From: Thermodesulfobacteriota bacterium
Lineage (GTDB): Bacteria > Desulfobacterota > Desulfomonilia > UBA1062
Assembly: GCA_025454155.1 (NCBI GenBank)
Contig: JALOOZ010000008.1
Coordinates: forward strand, 1 to 40,177
Direction: 5' to 3'
Length of the DNA: 40,177 nt
The position numbers and the translations under genes were made by a program. The notes under the pieces are model-generated. The model saw only the letters and a program-made list of their open reading frames with translations. It searched no databases and had not been told where the DNA came from. This document shows positions 34,136 through 40,177 of the stretch, piece after piece; the stretch's first letter is position 1; the number at the start of each line of letters is the position of its first letter.

Positions 34136-35397
34136 TCTCCTTTTCTGTCCGCAAGCAGTGATGTAACTTCCTCCAGGACCGCGGCCCTGTTTATCTTGAT
34201 CTGGGAGGCTGTTCTCATGTCCCGTATGGTCAGGGTGGCTGTCTTTACCTCGTCCTCGCCGAGGATGGCGCACAGCGGGTAGCCCGACCTGTCTGCCCGG
34301 CGCATCTGGGCCTTGAAGCTCCTGCCCGGGGACGCCTCTGTCCGGATGCCTGCCGACCTCAGCTCGGAGATCAGTGCAAGGGATGCCAGTTCGATGTCGG
34401 GCCTGGGCTGAGTCACCACGAAACAGCCCGTTTCCCTGTGTCTGGCTTCCCCCATGAGCATGATCATGCGCTCCATGCCGAAGGCGAAGCCGATGCCCCC
34501 CACCTGGGGTCCCCCCAGGACGCTCAGCAGGTCGTCGTACCTGCCGCCGCCGGCAACGGCGTTCTGCGAGCCAAGGCCCGCGGCCGTTATCTCGAAGGTG
34601 GTCCTGGTGTAGTAGTCGAGCCCGCGGACCAGCCTGGGGTTCTCCTCGCAGCTCACACCAAGGGCACCGAGCCCCTCCAGAACCTTGCCGTGGTGATCCC
34701 TGCAGCCGTTGCAGAGGAGTCTGTCCATGAGCGGGGCGTTCCGTACCGCCTCCCTGCAGGACTCGACCTTGCAGTCGAGCACCCGCAGCGGGTTGGTGTG
34801 CATCCTGCGCCGGCAGTCGCTGCAGAGAAGTTCCTGGCGTGATGCGAGGAAACCCTCCAGCTCGGCCTTGAAGGCGGGCCTGCACTCCTTGCATCCGAGC
34901 GAGTTCACCTCCATGAGCAGCGCCTCCCTGCCCAGGATCGACCTCGCCAGGTCGTAGGCCATGGCAAGGGTCTCGGCGTCGGCCAGGGGGCCGTCCTCAC
35001 CGAGACGCTCGGCATTGATCTGGTGGAACTGGCGGTACCTGCCCTTCTGTGGCCTTTCGTAGCGGAACATGGGCCCGATGCTGTAGAGCTTCTGCACGGG
35101 ATCCTTGCCCAGCAGGCCGTGCTCGATGACAGCGCGGAGCACGCAGGCAGTGGCCTCGGGCCTCAGGGTCACCGAGTCGCCTCCCTTGTCCGTGAAGGTG
35201 TACATCTGCTTTTCCACCACGTCGGTCTCGTCGCCGATGCCCCGCAGGAAGAGTTCGGTCCTCTCCAGCAGAGGAGGCCGGAGCTCGGCGAATCCATAGA
35301 GAGAGAAGATCCTTCTCGTGGTGTCCTCCAGGAGGCGCCACCTTCCGGACTCCTCGGGCAGGATGTCGTTCATTCCCCGTATGGCCTTGATCTCCAT
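34132..35397 (-). CDS. hisS: Histidine-tRNA ligase
   Basis: 421 residues. [19 protein letters not shown] is the standard start. [21 protein letters not shown] is motif 2, [16 protein letters not shown] a HisRS-specific block, and [17 protein letters not shown] motif 3. An anticodon-binding domain ends the protein. A zinc-ribbon-like insertion ([18 protein letters not shown], ending NGCRDHH) sits between. The ATG shares one base with the radical SAM stop (TGATG). hisS-aspS pairing is common in bacteria. Confidence 0.97.
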   Translation of the reverse strand: MEIKAIRGMNDILPEESGRWRLLEDTTRRIFSLYGFAELRPPLLERTELFLRGIGDETDVVEKQMYTFTDKGGDSVTLRPEATACVLRAVIEHGLLGKDPVQKLYSIGPMFRYERPQKGRYRQFHQINAERLGEDGPLADAETLAMAYDLARSILGREALLMEVNSLGCKECRPAFKAELEGFLASRQELLCSDCRRRMHTNPLRVLDCKVESCREAVRNAPLMDRLLCNGCRDHHGKVLEGLGALGVSCEENPRLVRGLDYYTRTTFEITAAGLGSQNAVAGGGRYDDLLSVLGGPQVGGIGFAFGMERMIMLMGEARHRETGCFVVTQPRPDIELASLALISELRSAGIRTEASPGRSFKAQMRRADRSGYPLCAILGEDEVKTATLTIRDMRTASQIKINRAAVLEEVTSLLADRKGE

Positions 35398-36275
35398 CAG
35401 AGCCCCCGGGCCCAGTCCGGCCTGAGCATCTTCGACGACATGTCAGCAAGCGCCGTGTCAATGAGACGCAGGATCCCGTCCTTTTCCCGGGGCAGGGTCC
35501 CGCTTATGGGCAGGTAGTTGGACGCGTGCTCGGAGCCGAACTTGCAGTCGGTGACGTCCAGGTCCTCCACGAACCACCGGAGCTCCTGGAGGGTCTGCTT
35601 CTTGTCGATGAGCCTGAAGCCGTCGCCCATCATCTCCTGTTCGTAGACCTTTTCGTAGGGCCCCAGCATGAGGGTGAGCGTGGCCAGGAAGTGGGGGTCG
35701 ATGGCATTGGCCACCCTGGCCGAGTCCTTGGCATGGTCGTAGCTGCCGTCCACCCCGCCCAGGCCCAGGATGATGAAGGTGGACATGCGCAGGCCCGCAT
35801 CGATGGCCTTCCGGCTCACCTCGATGATCTGTCTGGCCGTTGCTCCCTTCTTGATCTTCTTCAGGAGTCTGTCGTTGCCCGTCTCGATGCCCAGGTACAG
35901 GACGTCGAGCTTGCGTGCCTTGAACTCCTTGAGTTCGTCGACTGTCTTGCCCTTGAGGTTCGTGGGGCCGGCATAGCTGCTGATGCGCTCCAGGGCGGGA
36001 AACCGCCGGTTCATGAGGTCGAGCACTTTGATGAGGTAGTCCGAGGGCGCCGCCAGGGGATCGCCGTCGGCCAGGAAGATCTTCCTTGTATCGGGGTAGC
36101 GCCACGACATCTCCACGACGTCCCGCTCCACCTCCTCGAAGGGCCTCACCAGGAAGCTCTTGGTCTTGTACATGGCGCAGAACATGCAGCGGTTCCACGA
36201 GCAGCCGAGCGTCACCTGGAAGATGAGCGAGCGCGCCTCGGAAGGCGGCCTGAACAGGGGCATATCGTATTCCAT
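35397..36275 (-). CDS. Radical SAM protein
   Basis: 292 residues with GGAG before the ATG. The cluster motif is TLGCSWNRCMFCAMYK, a C-x4-C-x2-C spacing instead of the usual C-x3-C-x2-C; this spaced form recurs in a subfamily with GCSxNRCxFC. LDVLYLGIETGNDRLLKKIKKG is the SAM-side barrel block, and MSTFIILGLGGVDGSYDHAKD the next. No B12 or TRAM domain. It should hold a 4Fe-4S cluster and make a 5'-deoxyadenosyl radical; the substrate is unknown. As first gene of the hisS-aspS operon it could act on tRNA or amino acids, but this is only context. Confidence 0.85.
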   Translation of the reverse strand: MEYDMPLFRPPSEARSLIFQVTLGCSWNRCMFCAMYKTKSFLVRPFEEVERDVVEMSWRYPDTRKIFLADGDPLAAPSDYLIKVLDLMNRRFPALERISSYAGPTNLKGKTVDELKEFKARKLDVLYLGIETGNDRLLKKIKKGATARQIIEVSRKAIDAGLRMSTFIILGLGGVDGSYDHAKDSARVANAIDPHFLATLTLMLGPYEKVYEQEMMGDGFRLIDKKQTLQELRWFVEDLDVTDCKFGSEHASNYLPISGTLPREKDGILRLIDTALADMSSKMLRPDWARGL

Positions 36276-36480
36276 GGGTGTTCTCCTTCAGATGCCTCTC
36301 ACGGTGTATGCTCTCTTTCTGGAGGATTGTGCACGGGCTCTGCCGGAGGGCGTCCCGGTCCTCGTCCGCACCGGAATGCTGGAGGCGCACCTCAAGATGC
36401 GGCATCCTCTCCAAGGGCACTACAAAACCATATCAGGGGAAAAATATCAATGCATAATCAGGACGGACCTGACCGGGGGG

Positions 36481-36906
36481 CTATCCCTCCCGGGGGTAAT
36501 CCATGGGCTTGTAGGGCTTGATGTCGAGGATGGGCGTGCCGTCAAGCATGTCCACATGTCCCACGTGGAGCAGATTCCCTTCCACCTTGAGGAGCTTCAG
36601 CACCGACAACCCGATGCCGTTGGGCCGGTTCGGCGAGCACAGGCTGAAAACGCCCCGGAGCTCACCAACGCCCCGGCGTTTCTGCTTGAGATCGTATCCC
36701 CTGGAGCGGTGGAAGTGAAAGAGGACCACGATGTGCCCGTATTCCTCGAGATTGGTGAGCCCCTCGGCGTACGGGGAGTAGATCTCGATGGTGCCCCTGA
36801 CATGGGACTCGGTGTAGAACTTGGGCGCTGCATCCGGTTCGGTCAGTTCGCAATGCATGACACCGATGGGGGTGAAGGTGATCTCCATGGAGGAGTTGTA
36901 CATCAT
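36481..36906 (-). CDS. trmO: tRNA (t6A37) N6-methyltransferase TrmO-like protein
   Basis: 141 residues, the short form without the C-terminal extension of the E. coli protein. FTPIGVMHCELTEP is the start of the beta-barrel. LEEYGHIVVLFHFHRSRGYD and VFSLCSPNRPNGIGLSVLKL are the conserved SAM-binding and catalytic blocks. The family methylates N6-threonylcarbamoyl-adenosine 37 in threonine tRNAs. The ATG at 36906 follows the hybrid kinase stop by 20 bases; MEITFTP at 36888 is an alternative. Some short members are of unproven function. Confidence 0.85.
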   Translation of the reverse strand: MMYNSSMEITFTPIGVMHCELTEPDAAPKFYTESHVRGTIEIYSPYAEGLTNLEEYGHIVVLFHFHRSRGYDLKQKRRGVGELRGVFSLCSPNRPNGIGLSVLKLLKVEGNLLHVGHVDMLDGTPILDIKPYKPMDYPREG

Positions 36907-36926
36907 TGGTCACGGCTGGAGAAACA

Positions 36927-38969
36927 CTATTTTGCATCCAGCACCCTTCTGATGGTCTTGGCCAGGTCCTCGATCTCAAGGGGCTTCATGAAATAGTCCC
37001 GAACGCCTAGATCCCTTGCCTTGGCCTCGGTCATGTGTTCGCTGTATCCGGTACAGAGGATTATGGGGATGTCCCGGCGGATCTTCAGCAGTTCCTGGGC
37101 CAGCCTGTCTCCGGTCATGGCCGGCATGATCACGTCGCTGATCACGAGATCGAACCGGTCGTGGTGTTTCCTGAAAAGCTCGAGGGCGGCCATGCTGCTT
37201 GTCCTGGTGACCACGCGGTAGCCGAGGTACCGCAGCCCCTCTTTCACCGCCTTCACCAGGATCTGTTCATCGTCAATGAAGAGGATCCTCTCCGTTCCAT
37301 TCAGTTTCGGGCGAGTGCCTTCAGCCAGCGGCGCAGCCGCCTCCCTCTTGAATTCAACCTCCGGCAGGAAGATTTCGAAGGTGGTTCCTTCGCCCTGTAC
37401 GCTTCTGCAGGTGATCGCACCCTTGTGGCTCTTCACGATGCCGTGCACGACCGACAATCCCAGTCCCGTGCCGCGGCCCTTCTCCTTGGTGGTGAAGTAA
37501 GGATCGAAGATCCGCGCCAGAACCTCCGGGGGCATGCCGTGCCCCGAATCGCTTATGGTGAGCCTCACATAGGGACCGGGGGGCAGTCCCAGATCAAGCA
37601 CCTCGACACCTTCATTTACCAGGACCTTGTTCAGGCCCACCTCCAGAACCCCTCCCCATTCTCCCATGGCCTGGGCTGCATTGGCACAGAGGTTCATCAC
37701 CACCTGATGCATCTGGGTTGCGTCTGCCATGACCCACCCGTTCGTGGGGAGGCTCTGGCGGATTTCTATGGTCTTGGGCAGGATGGCGCGCAGCATCTTG
37801 AGCGATTCCTTGATGGTGGCATCCAGCTTGACCTGGGTATATTCGTGCGTGGTGCGCCGGCTGAAGGCGAGGATCTGTTTCACCAGGTCCCTTGCCCGGC
37901 CGCTTACCTTGAGTATCTCATCCAGGCTCTTTCGCACCTTGTCCGTGTCCGGGGCGTTCTGCATGCCCCTCTGGGCATATGCGATGATGGCGGAAAGGAT
38001 GTTGTTGAAATCGTGGGCGATACCCCCTGCCAGGGTGCCCAGCGCTTCCATCTTGTGCGATTGGATGAGCTGTGTCTCGAGCCTCCTCTTTTCCTCTTCG
38101 GCCCGCTTCCTTTCCGTGATGTCCTGTGAAACGTTGGCGAGAAACAGGGGTGCCCCGGTCCCCTGGTCCGTTATGGTGAAGGTGATGGCATGGACGTCCG
38201 TGAGCCTCCCGGTCTCGAGGTTGCGGTACTGCAGCTCGCCCTCCCAGGTGCCGCCGCTCATCAGTGCGGGCAGGAGTTCACCCTGCAGCTTCTCGTGCAG
38301 ATGATCTGGTATGACCTGCGAGATGCTCACCTGTTCGACGTCATCGGGACAGATGCCCAGCATCCTGCACCCGGTTTCGTTGAGAAAGATCATCCTCCCG
38401 TCGAGGGTGGCAAGGTTGACGAGCTCGCTGCTGTACCTGACCAGTGAAGCCAGCTTCTGGAGTTCCTCCTCCGCCTGCTTCCTCTCGGTGATGTCACGGA
38501 TGACACCGTCATAGGAGATGAGTCTGCCGCCAGGGTCGTGGTGGAGAACCGGGGTGTTGCTGACCCACCGCACGCTTCCGTCCTTGCGCAGGATGCGGTG
38601 CTCGATGGCCCCCCGGTCTTCACCCCTGAGGATCCCCGCGATATGGGCCCTGACTCTCTCCTGGTCTTCCTCCACGACCATGTTGAACCACAGGAAGGGA
38701 TCCTGGTTGAACTCCTCGGCCGTGTATCCCGTCACGGGCTCGCAGACAGGTGTGTGCAGCGTGCGGGAAGCAACGCCGTCCTCCACATAGACGGTGAAGA
38801 TATAGTCCGTGATGGCCGAGGTTATCCGCCGGTACCGCTCCTCGTTCTCCTCGAGGGCCCCCTCCATCGGCCTGCTGCGTGAGCTCGCTTCCTCCAGTTC
38901 CCTGATCAGCTGCCGAGCTTGAGCCAGCTCATCGATGAGCTGCTCCTTCGTCTTCTCTTCATCGTGCAC
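36927..38969 (-). CDS. Hybrid sensor histidine kinase (PAS-PAS-HisKA-HATPase-REC)
   Basis: 680 residues from GTG 38969, with GGGAGG 8 bases upstream. A coiled N-terminus (1-45) is followed by two PAS domains (about 45-165 and 170-290), each closed by a DITERKxAEEE linker. The dimerisation helix has TLAGGIAHDFNNILSAI (H319), and the ATPase domain has SDSGHGMPPEVLARIFDPYF and GTGLGLSVVHG. The receiver (about 560-675) has DDE near residue 566 and phospho-acceptor D612 in LVISDVIMPAMTG. No membrane helix, so it is a cytoplasmic kinase sensing an internal cue through PAS. No cognate output regulator is adjacent. It is upstream of trmO. Confidence 0.93.
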   Translation of the reverse strand: MHDEEKTKEQLIDELAQARQLIRELEEASSRSRPMEGALEENEERYRRITSAITDYIFTVYVEDGVASRTLHTPVCEPVTGYTAEEFNQDPFLWFNMVVEEDQERVRAHIAGILRGEDRGAIEHRILRKDGSVRWVSNTPVLHHDPGGRLISYDGVIRDITERKQAEEELQKLASLVRYSSELVNLATLDGRMIFLNETGCRMLGICPDDVEQVSISQVIPDHLHEKLQGELLPALMSGGTWEGELQYRNLETGRLTDVHAITFTITDQGTGAPLFLANVSQDITERKRAEEEKRRLETQLIQSHKMEALGTLAGGIAHDFNNILSAIIAYAQRGMQNAPDTDKVRKSLDEILKVSGRARDLVKQILAFSRRTTHEYTQVKLDATIKESLKMLRAILPKTIEIRQSLPTNGWVMADATQMHQVVMNLCANAAQAMGEWGGVLEVGLNKVLVNEGVEVLDLGLPPGPYVRLTISDSGHGMPPEVLARIFDPYFTTKEKGRGTGLGLSVVHGIVKSHKGAITCRSVQGEGTTFEIFLPEVEFKREAAAPLAEGTRPKLNGTERILFIDDEQILVKAVKEGLRYLGYRVVTRTSSMAALELFRKHHDRFDLVISDVIMPAMTGDRLAQELLKIRRDIPIILCTGYSEHMTEAKARDLGVRDYFMKPLEIEDLAKTIRRVLDAK

Positions 38970-39277
38970 GCTTTCTGCCTCCCGCCCTGGGCCGCATGTC
39001 CTTTTCCACGCACTTTCAACGAGGGCCTCGAGACGTCTGCCGGGACACCGGCCGAACCTGCAAGCCTACGATTTATTATAGCGGGAATCCCCGAAGAAAC
39101 CAGAGCCTGAAGTGCGTTGGATCACCAGGGGTTCATCCTTGCACGTGTCTTTCCAATACGTCACGTCCCGGCAGGATTCGGTTGTGGCCGTGTGATCGAC
39201 GATTTGCCTTTCAAATACCTCGATATTCTTGTATTTTATTTTTACATTTCCGTGAAGCGTGGAACATTACAGGCCCT
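38970..39277. other. 308-base intergenic region between divergent genes
   Basis: No supportable gene. The last 70 bases are AT-rich, unlike the rest of the window (TATTTTATTTTTACATTTCC), and may hold the start signals of the mannosyltransferase gene; TTCAAA, 16 bases and TATTTT is one weak fit. The part next to the kinase gene is GC-rich and shows no clear hairpin. Confidence 0.5.
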
Positions 39278-40177
39278 ATGAAGTACAAAATCAGTCTGGC
39301 CAAGAGAACCGAAGCAAAGCAACCGGCCCCCGTCAAAGAAAGATGGGGGTTGTGGGGGCTTCCCGGCAAACTCCCCTCCGGACTCACCGAGATCATCCTG
39401 CTCTTCCTTGTTTCACGAGGGGTTTTGACAGTCGTAGGTGTCCTGTCGATCAACCTTATCGGGAGGAGGACGGGCGGCAGGCTGGATTGGGAACATCCCT
39501 CCCAGAGCTGGCTGGATATCTGGGGACAGTGGGACACGGGGTGGTACCTCGACATTGCAAAAAACTGGTATGCAGCGGAAGCGCACTATCAGAATTTCTG
39601 CAATTACGCCTTTTTCCCCCTCTACCCGACCCTCATCAAGCTCCTCGGGGCTGTCACGGGCAATCACTTCTATGCAGGGCTGATCATTTCAAATGTGTCG
39701 CTCCTGGGAGCGGCGATCCTGCTGTACAGACTCGCAGGGCTTGATCATGACCAGGAGGTCGCTCTCCGATCAGTCAAATACATGTTCATCTGGCCGACCT
39801 CGTTCATACTGTCCGGCGTTTTATCCGAGGCCCTGTTCCTGATGCTCGTCATCTGCTGCTTCTCCTGTGCACGCAGGGGCAGCTGGCTCAAGGCCGGTAC
39901 TGCCGGATTCTTCCTGTCACTGACAAGGGTGCCCGGCGTGTATGTCGCCATCCCTCTGTTTTATGAGTATATGAAAGCAAAGGGCTTCAGGTTGAAGAGC
40001 ATCAGAATCGATATCCTCGCGCTGGCCCTTCTGCCATTGGGATTGCTGGTATTCTGCATCTATAACTATTATCTGACAGGTGATTTCCTGGCCTTTGTCC
40101 ACATTCAGCAGTCAGGCTGGGGACATGATTTCGGCAATCCCCTCAAGACCTTGGTGCAGGGAATGTTCATGAGTGCA
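39278..40177 (+). CDS. PIG-V-type membrane mannosyltransferase, N-terminal 300 codons (partial)
   Basis: Open from ATG 39278 to the window end without a stop, so it is absent from the ORF track. The visible part has a basic start, a first helix (EIILLFLVSRGVLTVVGVLS), then WGQWDTGWYLDIAKNWY and NYAFFPLYPTLIKLLG. The W-D-x-x-W-Y and F-F-P-L-Y-P blocks mark the PIG-V / GT-C mannosyltransferase family, with the aspartate as likely catalytic base. At least six further helices follow. It would move a sugar from a polyprenyl-phosphate donor onto a lipid or protein at the membrane. In bacteria the acceptor is mostly unknown. AT-rich sequence precedes it. Confidence 0.82.
   Translation, partial: MKYKISLAKRTEAKQPAPVKERWGLWGLPGKLPSGLTEIILLFLVSRGVLTVVGVLSINLIGRRTGGRLDWEHPSQSWLDIWGQWDTGWYLDIAKNWYAAEAHYQNFCNYAFFPLYPTLIKLLGAVTGNHFYAGLIISNVSLLGAAILLYRLAGLDHDQEVALRSVKYMFIWPTSFILSGVLSEALFLMLVICCFSCARRGSWLKAGTAGFFLSLTRVPGVYVAIPLFYEYMKAKGFRLKSIRIDILALALLPLGLLVFCIYNYYLTGDFLAFVHIQQSGWGHDFGNPLKTLVQGMFMSA

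Noticed and set aside
32345-34282. 645-codon plus-strand ORF opposite aspS
   Set aside because: Antisense shadow of aspS, which has all class II synthetase motifs.
34136-34894. N-terminal 252-residue extension of the aspS ORF
   Set aside because: This is hisS read in another frame. The ATGA overlap at 34132-34135 and the normal AspRS length set the start at 34135.
35458-36420. 320-codon minus-strand ORF in another frame of the radical SAM gene
   Set aside because: Out of frame with the cysteine motif; His/Gln/Arg/Gly-rich composition typical of a shadow.

Overview
This window reads as a chromosomal segment of an anaerobic, Gram-negative bacterium, most likely of the former Deltaproteobacteria (Desulfobacterota). 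The evidence is GC-rich coding sequence with tight ATGA-overlapping operons, families typical of that group (DUF6178-like, DUF1015, FYDLN zinc ribbon, ferredoxin-type thioredoxin reductase catalytic subunit, a Re-citrate-synthase-like DRE-TIM enzyme next to icd), an outer-membrane TolC-like protein and a probable selenoprotein. I saw no tRNA, rRNA, insertion sequence, phage gene or CRISPR array. The placement is an inference from gene content.

Layout. 1-805: end of a branched-chain amino acid ABC transporter (livG tail, livF), converging on an RNase R gene (837-2771). 2834-5205: a RIO/LPS-kinase-like protein, a convergent LapA-type membrane protein, and a DUF1015 gene with a near-consensus promoter. 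5359-11510 (plus strand): TolC-like outer membrane protein, DUF6178-like protein, small monohaem cytochrome c, LTA-synthase-like membrane sulfatase, a frame-disrupted membrane mini-ORF and a PilZ protein. 11517-12100 (minus): ferredoxin:thioredoxin reductase catalytic subunit with glutaredoxin. 12226-12432: DUF2892 protein.

12471-26467 is one uninterrupted run of minus-strand genes. In transcription order it holds a C_GCAxxG_C_C-family selenoprotein, argB-argD-argF-argG-argH, a small lipoprotein, lysA-dapA-dapB, a FAH-family hydrolase, folK, a REC-PAS-histidine kinase, a lytic transglycosylase and pgsA. It makes much of the arginine pathway (ornithine to arginine, plus argB and argD) and the DAP/lysine pathway. 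argC, argJ and dapF are not in the window.

26670-28262 (plus) holds a LapA-like peptide, a 41-residue membrane peptide, an HU protein and a lysine-rich protein ending in a FYDLN zinc ribbon. 28387-36275 (minus) is a second operon: radical SAM protein, hisS, aspS, LysM lipoprotein, a DRE-TIM enzyme with a Cache-like C-terminal domain (candidate Re-citrate synthase) and icd. 36481-38969 (minus) holds a hybrid histidine kinase and trmO. The window ends inside a PIG-V-type mannosyltransferase (39278 onward), which the ORF track misses because it has no stop in the window.

The main discovery is at 26402-26404. The ORF track starts the gene at 26311, but the frame continues upstream through a single TGA to a GTG at 26467. 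The TGA sits where the protein's own second internal repeat has a cysteine, with identical 37-residue spacing to the next cysteine, and is followed by a perfect 6-bp hairpin with a GGTCG loop at the distance expected of a bacterial SECIS element. Second in interest is the fusion of a citrate-synthase-type DRE-TIM domain to a cytoplasmic Cache-like sensor domain beside icd.
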